From contig CM075189.1 in assembly GCA_037577475.1 (NCBI GenBank), positions 20,794,339 through 20,858,338 of the forward strand: 64,000 nt of DNA, in the 5' to 3' direction. The position numbers and the translations under genes were made by a program. Positions within the stretch are counted from its first letter, which is position 1. Each line of letters starts with the position of its first letter. The stretch is from Chaunax sp. Z400 (taxonomy: Eukaryota; Chordata; Actinopteri; Lophiiformes; Chaunacidae). Shown here piece by piece: positions 13,720-28,317 of this stretch. The notes beneath the pieces are model-generated. The model did not search any database, was not told the DNA's origin, and was given only the letters and a program-made list of their open reading frames with translations.

Positions 13720-16364
13720 CACAACCAGGAGATTTTAAAAGCTGCATGTACTGTAGCAGTTGGCAGCTAACTCACAGAAGAGGAAAATCAACCAAAAATG
13801 TCTTCAGATTGGGGCAACAGCCCGAGATTTCTGACAGAGCAGAGCATTTAACCCACATTTACAACCTCTCACCAACATAATCATGGTTATGTCAGTTAAG
13901 TCATTAAATCATATTACATCATGTTCAGGCATGCGCCCCCACTGTCCAACTGATGTTAGTGCATGTTTGCTTACAACAAAGCTGCATGCAAAGCTGCAAG
14001 GACGGCATGAGTGCAAACATGGAGTCAATAAATAGATCTCAACCAGAGCAGTTTTTGTGTTATGTACATCTGGAGGCCTCTGCTGCTTCAGAATTTCATA
14101 AAATGTCATTAAGTCACAGGAAGTGGAGATATTTGGCACCCGACCCAGAATTTTCTTTTTGAAAGGTGGCTGGGGAAAGCTCATTATAATTCATGAGGAT
14201 TGTACTACATGAAGGACAGTGAACTCCTTTATGTTTCACAAGATATTTTGGAACATCTTAGTTAAGACTGCTTTTATGTTCGACGAGCACTGGAGACAGA
14301 AAACATTATCGCAAGAAGTAAATTAGTAGATTATTTAGATTAACATAACTTTTTTAAATCGTGTCCTCCAATATTTCTGAAAATACAGGGACCGACTTTG
14401 ATTGTTTTTTTTATCAAAGTCCACCAGGAGCCAAAAATATTTTTCCGCCTTGAGTGGCTGGGGGAAAACACATGACCTTCCCATCTCCATAAATAACCAT
14501 ATTTTTTAAAATATATTTACGCAATATGCTTTGCAGCCAATGCAACTAGCAAACAGCACAGAAGTACTGTAAGAGCTATCAGTAAAGCAAAATCCTCTTT
14601 AGAAATTATGTCATCACTCAAGCTGTGTGTGCACTTCAGCAGAATATGGGTGAATGACAGTCATATCTCCTACCACACAAAACCAACAACACTCAATAAG
14701 TGCACACAGCCAGCATTAGCAACATGTGTGTAATAATTTTCCCAAATGAACCGGGCAGTGTAAAAAAAACGTATATGAAAGAATCATGTATTAATCATAA
14801 TTAAGGTAAATATTTGCAATAACCATGATAGTAAAGTCCATCCAGCCCTAGTCCAGGAGCTCCTTACCCTCTGAGCAGAGGACAAGAACAACCGCCATGT
14901 AACAGGGAAGATAAAATGTCTTTTTACCATGTCATAATGATATGACCACTCATGCCCAGACATGTGGAAAAGATATGAACGTCACACAGAGAGGCTTGAA
15001 TTCAAACCAGAACCGTGTGAGGCAACAGTGCTTAACAATGCTCCACCGAGCCAACCCACAAGTCTAAAAAAAAAACATCAGAGAACAAACAATCAATGCA
15101 TGTGTGACATTGCAGAAACAAATGTATATCCTTATTCTTATCTAATTCTTATTGTTTACTTTTTCTTTTTTTTTATTCAAAAACTGAAAATTTTTGTGAG
15201 GAAAAATAGATTTCATGTTATTTATTTTGCCCTTGGAAGGCTCACCAGATCAGCAGATGTTGTTCTGTAAACGTTATAGATATTACTGCTTCTCTCAGTA
15301 ACAGGCCATCCCCTAACGAATAGACCTGCACTTTGCCTTCGCTGACAAAGCGCTGCTGGTGGAGCTTTACTTCAAATGCGTCTTTAATTTGCAGTTCCCC
15401 TGCTCATGAATTCCCCTTCAGTTTTGTGACTGCATTGAAGTGACAGGACAGTGTCTGAATCTGCTTAGCAGCATGCGGTGTTCATGCTGGGCTATTACAC
15501 CGACTCCCACAGAGTCAGAAGTGTGAAAGAAAGCTAGCATGGGAAGTCTTCAGTGAATGTAGTTAGAGGGACAGTTTTGCAGAGCTGGATAGCAGGGAGG
15601 AAATTAATAGGTGTGTGGATATTTATTAAGCCTCTTCAGCAGCTTCAGGATGTGTGCAGGGAGAGAGAGTCAGAGAGATTTATCCTCTCTCATCTCTTCT
15701 CATCTGTATTTGACAAGGAGAAAACTAACTTCAACAGAAAAAGGTCCAAAGCTTCTTCAGCTGAGTGCATGAAGTGCAATTCATGTGAAACGGTTTGTGG
15801 CAGTTTGTTGTTGAAATAATGTCATTTGCAGGTTAAAAGACTGAGGAGTGAGTTGGCTGCAATTACAAGTTTGGCACCACTTGAAATATCTGAGACCACC
15901 CTCCCTATAAGAACATTAATCTCAGACCATAAAAGTACATATGTGCACTTTCAAGTGGCAAAGAGTATGGTGGTATTATAAAGCAACACAAGCCCCCAGA
16001 AAAGTCACTGGGTGATTTTGGAGTAGAGGCTATAGGAGGAATTAAAGCTCCTACATTCTTCATGTGAGCCACATGGGCCCAAAAAGCTTTTTTCAAATAC
16101 ACAGCCATTGAAAAAAGGAGGGGTAGTAAAACTGAATAAAATTTTGTGAGCATCACAAACATGTGTCTACTATAAGGATAAGGTTTATTATAAGGTATCT
16201 ATTCATATTAAGAGAATGACGAACCTAATGGCCAAAGGAGGGATGCACCATCTGTACAAACAACACATGAATCAGTTTTATGGTCTTTTTTTAAAGTCTT
16301 TTTCGTTGCATGTCCTTACTGATGTCATGAGATCTACATTAACCTTGCTCCAGACAGGATGTCT

Positions 16365-16881
16365 ATTCTAGAATAAATGCAACACTCCCATATCTCATGA
16401 TTTGAAGTAAAAGATCTAAGACTTTGTCTATGGACACAAAAGGCTTATTCCCCTCAAATTGTGTCACAAATTTGTTTAAATCCATCTTAGTGAGCATTTG
16501 CCCTTGATCGAGATAACCCATCCACCTGACAGGTGGAGCAGATCGAGATGCTGATTGAACAACATGATTATTGCACAGGTGTACATTGGGATGGACACAA
16601 TAAAAGGACACTCTAAATGGTGCAGTTTTATCACACAACACTATACCATAGATGTTGCAAGTTTCATGGAGCATCAGAGCTGCTTCCCATCAACTGAATG
16701 TTTATTTCTCTACCAAGAATTTGGCAGTACAGCCAGCTGGCCTTACAACCACAGGCCACATGGAACCATTCAAGCCCTTGACAGCTACAGCCTGCTTCTC
16801 CACCTGCAAGATCGTCTCGTGAACTAGTAACAAAATGGGAGCAAAAACACAAGTTTTGCATTCATGTTTTTGTTGAGTATA
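16365..16881. mobile_element. Tc1/mariner-like transposon remnant
   Basis: The left end (AGAATAAATGCAACACTCCC) and right end (GGGAGCAAAAACACAAGTTTTGC) are imperfect inverted termini. Inside are GATCGAGATAACCCATCCACC, CAATAAAAGGACACTC and GAATTTGGCAGTACAGCC, all hallmarks of a widespread teleost Tc1 family. Only fragments of the transposase N-terminal region remain (for example EFGSTASWPYNHRP), with the rest deleted. Confidence 0.8.
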
Positions 16882-19439
16882 TATGTGCTCTTGTGTGTGT
16901 ATTTTCTATATACTGTATATAATCAAGCTTCATTGTGTATCCATAACTGCAACCTCACACTACAGTACAGTTGTGTATATGCTTAAATAAGAAGAATGGC
17001 AGGCAGGTCAAAAAACATAAGCAAAACATTGCTGAAGCTCAGTGTTATAAAGTCCACTGAAAACCATTATACACACACACTCACATGAACCGACGCACCC
17101 ATACGCACATTCAAACTCATATCAAACAAGAAACAAGACAAAATATTGTTGGTTTATGTTTCAGCCCAATTTCCCTTTCTTTTTCTATCTGGTTTTCTTC
17201 CCTGTATCCTTATCTCCCTCCAGACTATTTTTTACATCTGCTGCTCTCCCTTATTCCTCTCCCTTCCTCCCCCCTTCTCTTTTCCATCTCTGTCTTATCA
17301 CACGTATTCTCTTTTTCAGAGTCTTTTGCAAAGTTAATTTGTACAGTCTGTGTGTGTGAAGAGTCCTTGAGATGACACACACACGCACGCATGCACACAC
17401 GCGCACGGCATGAGCTTGTTTATCTGTACCCTGAGGAGGTAGCCAGCATTTCAGTGCTCACCTTTTACACCCTTACACTCGTGCTTAGCTCACAGTGCGG
17501 CCCGGTTCAAGATGGCACAGTGTGACATGGCTCACTGCAGCTCAGCACCTCATGTGATATGCCAACTTAAACAGTAACATTCAGATAACAGCAGACCCCT
17601 GCCTGGAGCTACTCAATGTGGAGAAATACAGCGCTGTAACATCTTGTCCGTATTCTGCACAGTCAGACTGAGATGGGTGCCATAGGCCAATACACTGAGC
17701 TGTGACACATGGATGGGGGTTATTGTACAATTTTCACGGTGCTGTGATAAAATCGTTCTTGACAGATGTGTTTTATTCTGGGTTCATTATGACTTGTTTA
17801 CACCAGACTTCTAAATTATACAAGACATTAGAGTCTTAAGTCGAGATCACACCAGGCTACAAATGCTGGAGATGGTTCAGTTGCTGACACACCGGCTCGT
17901 AACACACTGAAACAATGGTATACACTCTTTCATCCTGTCCTCTAGAAATACACAATATCCAAGAATTTAGTACTAATGTGCTTTGGCTACTACATTTTTA
18001 TTTTGAAAGTAGTTGTACATCTATATTTAGAGCAGCTTTTGTGATCATTCTCTGCATATGACGTTCAGTCACGTTTTACTGATTTTCATTAATCTTGAAT
18101 ATGAAAACAATTTTTATAGAAATACCTCTTGGTCTAATGGGGGCTTTAGATGAGAAGTTAAAAGATCAGGAGAGTTCTGACAACTCATCCTGATTGGGAA
18201 TGAATGTGTTTGCCAAATTTCATGGTAATCCACCCATTTGTTTTTGATACAGTTTATTTAAAAGTACACATGCCAACCTGCTGGTGGTGTTACAGGAAGC
18301 CTGACATCACGAAAAGTCATTACATTTCATCCTGAGTGTGGCATGAATATGTGTACCAAATGCCATATCAAGTCATCCAATAGTTATTGAGATATTGCAG
18401 AAGCTACAAATTCTAAAATTTGGATGCTTCACACACATCCTCAACTCTGCCGCACAGAAAATCTATGCAGTCACCACAGTTACAAGGTGGGCGGCCAAGA
18501 TCAGTGTCACCAACTCAGTATCTGTCCAAATGTGAAATATGGTCACAATCTCCCCTTCTGTTCCTCAGTTATGGCATTGTATAATGGCGAGGAAACTGTT
18601 TTAGTGGGACATAATGGTGTCAGCAAAGTTGTCGTTTGACCTTTTGGATATAAAATGACATCACTTTTTTCCTATTTGACATTTTTGTGAAATAAATAAT
18701 AAATATAGTGTTGAGTGTCGTTTTCTTTTCATCTCAGAAGGTGAAATTCTGTTCTATTAAAAATGTAAATTAGGTGGCTTTGAAGAATTGTGCCTTAGTT
18801 GTAACATTTATTTGTTCCATTGCAGCATTGAAATCTGCTGTTCCTTTTTTAACATCCATAATGCTAATGATAATAAAGCTGTTGGGATGTAAATGATATA
18901 AATATTAACTTTCAGAAGATTGTCTGCAAGGGATGGAAAGACTGTGACTGTGTGTCTCATTGGCACAGCTGTAAAATTGCTTTTCTTGCACCATTGCCCT
19001 TGTGGAAATTAACACAGTCATGGTCTTTAGAAGTGGTGCGGATCAAAGATAGATACACATTTCTGAATTTTATGTAGATTTATGAAAATGTAATTAATAA
19101 AGACTAATTGACCAAAAAGTCAAAGCCAGCTGAGTCCTTAATAAGACATTAAAGCAAGTAATTAACTAAGGCGGTAGCCCTAAAATCCATTAAATACACT
19201 GATCTAAACAGAGAGTGATGTGTTGGCTTTAACAAATGAAAGCAGTATTTGGGGTTAAAAGTAAAAAGACAGAAACAAAAATTGGGAAATTCAGCTGTTA
19301 ACAAGTAATACCGACATCATCCAGGTCCTTTCAGCACTAAGCTCAATACAACACTTAGAGTAAATTAGAATACGTTGTCAGATTTGAGTAAATTCACATA
19401 AGTAGGCCACCTTTGAATCGGCTGCCCTCTCCTTTGCAG

Positions 19440-19556
19440 TGGACGGAGCGATCCACCGTGCTGCAGGTCCATTGCTTGTAAAGGAGTGTGCCTCCCTCCA
19501 CGGCTGCGAGACCGGCGAGGCCAAGATCACTTGTGGCTATGGCCTACCAGCAAAGT
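19440..19556 (+). CDS. macrod1: macrodomain gene, exon encoding [10 protein letters not shown] to GLPAK
   Basis: The acceptor is cctttgcag and the donor is gtgagt. The 117-nt exon starts by completing the Val codon and ends with the single T of a Tyr codon. It encodes [11 protein letters not shown], then a helix with [12 protein letters not shown], then the strand and turn [13 protein letters not shown]. The VDG.IHRAAG motif is diagnostic of MacroD1/MacroD2-type domains and supplies residues near the catalytic pocket. An Ala stands where the human paralogues have Cys (VDGC). No stop or frameshift is present, and the sequence reads as an intact functional exon. Confidence 0.95.
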
Positions 19557-20391
19557 GTGAGTATAACAATGTGTGAGTGTATGCACAACTTCCAGTTGTA
19601 AGAGAGTGCGACAGTGATGCAGGGTGTTGCTGAAAAAGACCAAGCTACACAGTTTATTTACCTAAGATGAATTAAGAATAAACAACCTATGAATAAAATA
19701 GAAACACAAAATCATAAAAATAAAGCAATTCTACTGTCCAAGTATGGAATTGGAATGATTTATTTCTCCAGAATCATGTACACAACTCCATCAAACTGTT
19801 TCTGTGTCCATTAGGACTTAAAGTAGATCAGTTTTCTTTTCAGACCAAACTCAACCACCAGCAGAAACTCAGCTAGATATCCATTTAAAATGCCATTCAC
19901 TGCCTTCTATTTTTATAAAAGTAAATGCCCCTCAATTATTAATTGGCACTCCATTGTTGTGAGTGTAATGTCACAGCACTGAGGATGTAACATGACAGAA
20001 AAAAGCTTTTCTGAAACGTCTGAAACACAACATGTGACTTGGAGAGCATGATGTAGACATTAATGCGAAGAAATGAACAGCAAGCTGTGGAAACTATAAA
20101 GTCTCTTCCTGTGTCTAGACACTCAGGCTGTTAAGGTCTTTCATTTAGTTTCATCATTGATGTTGTTACTGATATCTATTTTTTTCATTGCTTATCTTTA
20201 CAGCTGTCTAAAGTATATCATAACACTGTTGTAACTTACTAAGTTGTTATGAGATTTTGAAGAAAAACTGGGTAGGGTGGCGAGATCAGTAAAGCTGTCA
20301 TGACTGAACAAAAGACATTCTATAATTAGAAACTGACTTTAGTAAAGAAAAATTCAAGGACAAAGGTTTTTACTGACATCTTGGAAGTAGG

Positions 20392-20500
20392 GCTGCAATT
20401 ATCTATTGTACTTGTGGTTTATTAATCTGTAGAGTATCCTTATCTATTAGATAATTAGTTATTTGAAATAATCGATAAGTAAATAACAATCCTGCTTCAG
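20392..20500. repeat. ATTAATCGATT-type teleost repeat, fragment
   Basis: It starts GGGCTGCAATTATCTATTG and contains TTATTAATCTGT, AGATAATTAGTTATTTGAAA and AATCGATAAG. This resembles one end of a widespread teleost repeat characterised by repeated ATTAATCGATT-like words. A longer copy lies at 31690-31970. Confidence 0.6.
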
Positions 20501-20589
20501 GATGACCATGTCTATAACCTGAGAAATCTGGAGGTATTTTTCAGTTCAGTTTTTGAGAAAATACTTTGCTATAAAATGGATCAGCTCAC

Positions 20590-21260
20590 ATCAGGTAGGC
20601 ATGGATGTGGACGAGACCCTGTCCAAACTAAAATATGGGGTCCCTCAGGGAAATAGTATAGGACCATTGCTTTTTTTATTGTACATTATTGATATGAAAT
20701 CTGACTGCTAATATGACCTTTTTCCACTTGCATTATTTGTGTCGTATGAGGGTAAACTAAAAGTATTTAAGTCCTGAGCTCAGACTTATTTAATGTCAGT
20801 AGATGGTTATCTGACCATAACCTGTCACTTCACATGGTTTTGAAAAAGTTACTATTGCAACATAAACTTATAAGGTTGATTCTTAAACTTCCATCTTATC
20901 CTCTCAGATCATTTTATCAGCCTTAGATGACTGAGGGTGGAAGAGAGAGTTTTGCAGATTAAAATGTGTCTAGTTTACAGGGGTGTTTGTAATGAAGTCC
21001 CCAAGTATTGCTGTACCTACTTTACTGGAACTAGAGAATACCATAATTACTCCACAAGAAGAAATACAACTTATTTGGGTCCCTGTGGGTTCAGTAGTTG
21101 AATGAGGAAGGACATCTTCCTGTAGCCATTCTGTGGAATGAGCCACCAATGAGCATTAAGATGATTAACTCGGTGGCTTTAAGGCCTGATTGAAAAAATG
21201 GCCACACAGCTGTCTGCCCTCCTAAATGAGCAGAATTAAACAATACTTATTAGGCTGATG
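20590..21260 (+). mobile_element. non-LTR retrotransposon (LINE) reverse-transcriptase relic
   Basis: The plus-strand frame at 20637-20708 encodes GVPQGNSIGPLLFLLYIIDM, a conserved reverse-transcriptase block, followed by a stop. About 420 bases later another frame encodes PVAILWNEPPMSIKMINSV, the typical LINE C-terminal segment (..LWN.LP.SIK..). The YADD catalytic block is not visible between them. The copy has internal deletions, frameshifts and stops. The clade (L2, Rex or CR1-like) is not resolved. Confidence 0.85.
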
Positions 21261-21854
21261 ATCAGTGTACAGCACTCCATCATTGTATATTGTTATTATA
21301 ATTGTATGGATTCATTTTGTTGTATATTCTGTTTGAAAGATTGGATTGGATTGGATATTTGGATACAATTGGATATTTATTAGAACTTATTATTTATTAG
21401 AATTAGAATTAATTGGGATTATACGTTGCTATTATTGTATGGATTCAAAGCAGGCACTGGGTCGCTGCTAAAAAATCCCCATAAATCTCTCTGTATAATG
21501 GAGCATACCAGGCATTGTAAATCTGGAGTCCGTGGTGACTTTCCTGCACTGCTGCACTAGTGATGTTTGTTATGTCAAGAAAAATGTTCCACACTACAAG
21601 TTTAATAAAAAACATGGCAAAAAAAAAGACATTTACCAGTCAGTTCATCATATCACCAAGAGACTCCAAGCACCAGAATTCTTTTGAAATCTTTCTTTAA
21701 AAGGAACTTCTCTTATTACATGACTACATGACTCTCTAGCGGAACTGTTACTTATGATATCTGTCCCCTGTGTGATATCACACACACACGGCATAACACA
21801 GATGGGTATCTTAATAATGCCCTAGCTGAGCTTTGCATGTTATAATGACCAACA

Positions 21855-21974
<120 letters not shown>

Positions 21975-24399
21975 CAGAGATTAAAAGAACACTGAGACTG
22001 ATATTATCTTATGCTTCATTAACAATGAAAGGAGAGGAAAAAGGAAGAAGAACCAATGATAAAAGTCACACTTAAGGCAGCATGGAAGGCAGGAGTAGAA
22101 AGAAATAGATAAGGAGAGGTTTGCAGAGTGCTAAAAAAAAGAAAAGAATAAAATGAAGTAACATAGGGTAGGATGTGAGGGGAGCTAACATCACAAGGGA
22201 AGAAATGAGTTCTCACATTGTCAGTTCTCCTTTGTTGGTTCAGTTGCTTAACTTTGAGGACATTGGCTGTACTATATATGTGTGGATGCAGCTTACACGC
22301 ATGTGTATTTACCTCTGACGACTTACCTGATGGTAAATTGCGGTACTGAGTCCGTGCCTGCTGTGTTTACTTGTGTCTTTGTTGGATTAAGTGTAGTATA
22401 TCAGTAAATACAGTGTGTTTTGCCTTTCAGGTCCTATCATTCTCTTAACTGTAACATCTATCAGAATGAGATCTGTGACTGTCTGACTCACACACTCACT
22501 CACTATTTGTAAGTGTGTGCGTGGGTGTGGGTGGGTGTGTGTGTGCTGTTCGTTGCATTTGCGTGTGTGCCTGTTACCCAGCATGTGGTACTAGGGTCGA
22601 CTCTCTCCTTCCAGACAAAATATTAAGTCCCAAGACTAATTCAACATGCGTCTGCTCCGATGCTTAAACACTCACAACAGGGCTTGATTACCTCTCAGCA
22701 GGAGGGAGAGAGGCGAGACAGCAACAACAGAGGGAAAGCAAGGGGGGATAACAAAGCAGGCAGACAATCATGTGAAGGCAGAGTGCTGCTGTGGAAAAGA
22801 GGGAGAAAAGAAAATGAAACTCGACAGGAGGGAGGCAGAAAGGTTGATAGAAAGGTCCAATCTCAAAACCAATACTTTGATCTTGATTTGGATGGGTTTG
22901 ACACCAGATGTGGGATTTCAAGAGCGTCTGACTCACAAGTTGCAAAATAGTTCAGAGGAACTACTGTCAGCCCTCCATGGAGAGTGTCCATCAATGATCC
23001 CGCAGCCACTTAGCCAGCAGCATCCCAGTACTGTAACCTAGCAACACCCAGTGTGTTCTCCTTAGCAAGAGTCACATGCAATTTATGGATGTTGACAAAT
23101 GGCAGCAAGAAAATTATAAACAGGCCCTGGCTAAATTCCCATCTTAACCAAAACTTAAAGTAGTTACCAATCTGGCAACTTTTGGGTATATGAGTTACTA
23201 TAATTAGAAGGATTTGATTAAAGTGGAACAGTGTGAGATTAGCCTGTATGCATGTGCATAAAATCAAAGGGTATATAATGTGTATAATTTTGTGTTGTTG
23301 CCAGAGAGGGGATTGTGGGCCATATGTGTTGTCCAGACAACACAGCTTCCCAGAGCTCACCTGTGTACCGATTAGAAACTGCTGTAACCATGCTCACCTG
23401 TTCCCCAGCGGGCCCTCGCTCCCCTGCCAAACAAAAAAAAATACAACATCATGACTCATTGGGGAGAGAAGGTGTCGTCGGCAGGTCTAAAGAGACAGAG
23501 AGAGAGAGTTTTCAACAACAATAGATCCGAGGCATAATTACTATGTTTGGTCAAGGCAGAACTCTGCTATAATAACACAGACTTATAGACAACCTGTAAT
23601 TCTCATCAATTGATGTATAACCATCACAGCACTACAAATACAGTGTAAAAACATAAGACATAAAGTACTCCAGACAGCACACTGCACAGCTCAGTAGTTT
23701 TTCATAAAGATAAATAAAGGTACAATATTTTTCTGAAGGTCACAGTTTTGGATATCTGCAGAGTTTGGTGATCATTCTGTTTGGGTTCCTCATTATGAGC
23801 AACACCTTTCAATACAAGTAGTCATTTATCCACTATGAAAACAAACAGACAGGTACTGTCTAATATCAGTTAAAGTGTCGTAGTAAATAAAAAATAATCA
23901 ACGCCATTAATCCTAAAACAGTACACCTCTGCACTCACATTTTTTCCACTGGTTATCTATAGATGATGCTGTACGTGTGTTTTTCTCAACCTTTTTTTAG
24001 GTTTCAGCCCATAAGATCAAAAGTAACTGCATTTAAAATCATCCTGAGGCTCAGTGAAGTGAGAAAAGCTTTTCATATTCATCGTAAACATTGCCCTCTG
24101 TCATTCCATATGCAGAATACTTTATATTTGCAGTCTCTTGTGTTGAGGGGGAAATGGTGGAGTGAAGGAAGCTGTTTGAGGATAGCAGGGGTGACACAGT
24201 TGGAGGTGGAAAAAAGATGGAGGGAAATAAGATGGAGATGAAAGGCCTAGATAGAGAAAGTGCTGAAGGAAATAGAGAGGTACAAAGCAAGAGAGATATC
24301 ACTCTGTCAAAAAGTGGCTGTTACTTTCCCCTCCCTGCCTCCGATCTCCCAGTTTCTGTTCCCTCAGTGGCCAATTACTGCTAATTAAAATCCTCACTG

Positions 24400-24725
24400 C
24401 AGCTCTCCCAGACTCCTGCTCTCCCTTTCCTCGAAGACCTCCATCTCTCTGCTTCACCTGTCACCCTGTCGCTCTCTCTTTCTGTTTCTTCGAAGACGTG
24501 GTGTCTGCCTGTTGCCATCAACAACTTAAATGCCTTGTTTCCCTTCAGTTCCTCTCATCCCTTTACTCGCCTTTCTACCTCTTTTCACCTTCTCACTTTT
24601 TTCTTTTTCTCCATATCGCATTTGCCCACCTTCTCCTTTTTCTCATTCTTCCCATCTCACCCCCATCTTCTTCCCACCTTTCCTCTCCCTCCCCATCTCA
24701 CCTCTTCCCTCCTCCCCCTCTGTTC
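24400..24725. repeat. pyrimidine-rich tract
   Basis: Long C/T-rich segment with few purines between about 24530 and 24725. No exon is recognised. Confidence 0.85.
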
Positions 24726-26472
24726 ATCATCAGCAGGAAGGTTTCTTTGGTTGTGCCAAGAGACTTGACAAGGCTCTGGGCTAAAGACTGTTGCACTCAG
24801 ACTGTGATACCTTTCTAGTTCGGGAGTTTTTTTTTCTCCACCTTTTTCTTTTTTTGACAAGATTGTCGACATTTTTTGCATCTTCCTGCTTCGGCGTCAG
24901 CAGTGCGAAGCTACTAAGTGTTAAAAAGCTTCATCAAAGCTGCTGCTGATGATGATGATGATCGCAGCAGCAGCAGCAGTCCTGGTGTTAATTCATTCTG
25001 TTAATTCATTTGCCTTGAAGGAGCTAAAAGGATAAAAGAAAGTTCCAGTGCTGCTTGGCTCTTGGAATGAGAGTTAGGGAGTAAAGAATGTTTGTGCCAC
25101 TCTCTGATGTAGAAAATTATGTCAGCTCCCTACAGCATTTGCATCTTGTTCTGCCCTTCTCCGTCCAGTCTTTTCTCCCTGCTTAGAATTACCACCCCTC
25201 TGTCTTTTTCAGAGAAAGGTGGAATGAGATAGAGTGAACTGTAGGGGCCGTTACAAGACCTGAGCCTTCCTTTTGTGCCAAAGCCAGAGCCTGGATTTAA
25301 GAGCTGTGTGCGCTTGGCTGAGCACAAACTGAGGCCGAGCCCACAAAGGACCAGCTAGCCTTTTTCCTGTGTCCTGCTTTAAAGGCAGATAAAGAAAGCC
25401 GAGGGACAGATGGGAGTATGAGAAAAGAGAGAGAAAAAGGGGTGGTGTGGGAGGATGGACAGACTGATGTGAGTGAGAAAAGCAGGAGCAGCGATTCATT
25501 ACCCTCCCAGGTAAGAATAGTGAGAGGCCATGGGGGGAAGGAAGGGGTGGACAGAGCCAAAAAGAGCACTCTAATGACAATAAGCTAAAAAAAAAAAAAA
25601 ATTAAAAAAAAAAGCTGGAAAGGCTGACAAAAAGAAAAGCAGGGGTGGGTATCAACGGATGGAACTCAGTCAAGTTCTCTTATGGTTCGTTCTAGTGTGA
25701 CGGCCACTCACGAGAATGGATGTCCACACACACCGTGAGCTGCACTCAAGAACAAATTAACTTAGCTTACCCCCGTGGTACTGAGCGTTTCCCTCCCTTG
25801 TGCTGTTATTTTTACCTTTGACTTTGTTTCCTTTCATTATGTCGGTCAGCCTGTTTATTATCGTTTATGCAAGAAGATCTTACAGTGTGATTGGGGCCTA
25901 ATAAATCAAGTGTAGCATTATGTTTTATAAAAGTGTCTTTATCTCATCTGTGACAAACAAGCTTTTGTCTTATACTCGCAATTATGTCAGACTCAATTTG
26001 TGTTTGTACACGTTGGTGAAAGAAGCTTCTTCTCTTATTCTTATCGATCGGATGAAGAACCACAGGTGGAAAACAGGATAAAACCATAGAGGACATTATT
26101 AGCACTCTGTGAGGAGAGGAGCTGTCGAAGAGAGGAGAAGTCAAATAAAAGAAAAAGACTGGGGTAGAGGAGACAGAAAGAAAACTGTGTGAAAAAGAGT
26201 GGGATTCTCTTGCACACCAACTTTAATTTATTCTTTTTATACAAACATATTACATTTTTTCCAAACAAATAGGAGAGTTTGAACCACACGAACCAGTTTT
26301 ATTGCACCAGAAATATTTCCATTGTTGGAAACCAAATAAATCAAAATTCACATACAAGACTGTGGTGGAAGGCATCAAAGTTCATTTATGTGATCAGTGC
26401 CGTTGGGAACCAGAAAAGGTGATTAAATTTTGAGGATTGTCTGTAAAATGGTATGAATCCAGGAGGATTCTG

Positions 26473-26640
26473 TGTTTGTTTGTTTGTTTGTTTGTTTGTT
26501 TGTTTATAATGAATCCTACTATGGCGAGCCCATGACCTGTCCTACTCTGCTCTGATTGGCCTGCTATGACAATGACATTTCTCACTGAATCAAAGTTCTT
26601 TCAGTGAGAGGCTATGTGGGACATGTCATCATCAGGCCCC
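26473..26640. repeat. second copy of the MITE-like family, with (GTTT)n
   Basis: A (GTTT)n run (26473-26506) is followed by GAATCCTACTATGGCGAGCC, CATGACCTGTCCTACTCTGC and TCTGATTGGCC, matching one arm of the 30.8-kb element. Next come GACAATGACATTTCTCACTG and AAAGTTCTTTCAGTGAGAG, which correspond to its spacer. It is on the same side as the (GTTT)/(CAAA) tail of the other copy, inverted. Confidence 0.65.
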
Positions 26641-28317
26641 GTGGTCAGGTTCTGATGCTCGCACGCCCATTTTAGGCACTATTGGCACTGTGACCGGTCT
26701 GCACCTAGGCAACCCCATACGCAGAAAGCTGCAATGCACTGTTTGTTCTGTCATCTCTCTATCAGAACCAGCATGAACCTTTTCAGCAATTTCCATTATA
26801 CAGTAGTAGATATTCTGTGGGATCAGACAACACGGGCTAGCCTTTGCTCCCCACATGCATCAATGAGTCTGGGAGTCCATGACCCTGCAGCTGGTTCCAT
26901 GCTTGTCCTTTCTTAGAGCACTCTTGGTAGATACTAACCAGTGCAGACTGGAAACACTCAACAAGACCTGCAGTTTTGGACATGCTCTGACTCACTTGTG
27001 TAGCCATCACAGTTTGGCCCTTGTCAAAGTTGCTCAGATCCTTATGCTTGCAGAAAAGAAAAGGCAGAAATCAATATGAAGTCCTTACTTTGTTAAAAAT
27101 TTAACCACAATTTAATCAAACTTGTTGAAATATTTAAAGTGTTGCCTTAAAAACAAATATATAAGGAACAAGGCCATAGTCATTGTGTCAACATTGGACT
27201 AAGCAATCTATAGGAGGGAAGAAAAGAATTAGGCATCCAGTGAGAAATCTGCACTGTGAGATTACATGACACTAGGCTACAATGGAATCATGCAAATTGT
27301 CCCATTACCATCCAATGAGGCTTGCTGTTCTTTTTCCTTTGGAAACATGACCTGCAGAGTAAGAAAAAAATCGCCTCACATCGGTTTAACAATAGGCAAT
27401 GATTTCCTCCTGTGTGTGGAAGTCAGACCTTTTCAGACCCACGGAAGCAAAGATAAAATATGTCATTGAAATGTTCAGCCACAGTGTAATGACAACCATT
27501 AATTCAGATTATATGGTAATGTTCATGTGCAGGCAGTTTTACACACACTTACACACTCAACATGTATGCTATGACAATTTGGAGCCATAGTGATAGCAGA
27601 ATGATAAAAATGTGGCCATTACATGCTTATTTTTTTGCACTGTGTGCAACTTCCACAATGATAGCTGCTGGTAGTTGACAGTATAAAGTGTTTGTTTTTT
27701 TAAAGAAGCTTTTTTCTGTTATCTACTAAATCAGCATGAGTGAGCCGGTCAGCTAAGTTATCCCCTAATTAATAAACAAAAAAACTAAAAAACAGGAGAA
27801 GGCGACATGTTGGTCCACCTATTTTCCCATTTCTCTGAATTAAAGGTGTTTAGGGTCTCTATGTCAAAAGTGTCTGAAGTGAGAGGTACAATATTGAGGA
27901 ATTAGATGTCCCATGACAATGAATTAATTTAGCTGTGGCCTACAAAATCAGGAAGTTGCTCATCATCTCCAACAGGTCTATCAGTAGCTACAAGACACAC
28001 CTACTATCTGATACACTCTCAGAATGATGAGACACCAAAACTAATTGTTAAAGGTTAGAAAGGAAAATATCTCAGGGGAAGAGTTGTGTAATACTCTGTG
28101 AGACAGCCGCTGGATCTTTCCCCTGCTGCTGAATAACCTCTGTACATGCTTGGGCCAATTTAAAATGGGCTGCTGTGATTGGTCCAGACTTTACACAGTA
28201 GTAGCCAACTAAATTGACATGTATTGAAAGTAAATGAACAATAGTTTTATTCTTTGTTTTGGATTTAAGTGTGAATTTTGATAATTAAAAATGAAAGTTA
28301 CAAATGTCTATCTTCTC

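Larger units (their letters stand above)
8059..19439 (+). other. intron between the first two visible macrodomain exons
   Basis: This intron is about 11.4 kb with gtaagt and cag borders. It contains (CA)n arrays at 8869-8913 and 10702-10729, a tRNA-SINE on the minus strand, a perfect hairpin at 13669-13719, a Tc1 remnant at 16365-16881 and a pyrimidine-rich tract at 17160-17310. No coding sequence is recognised in it. Confidence 0.85.
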
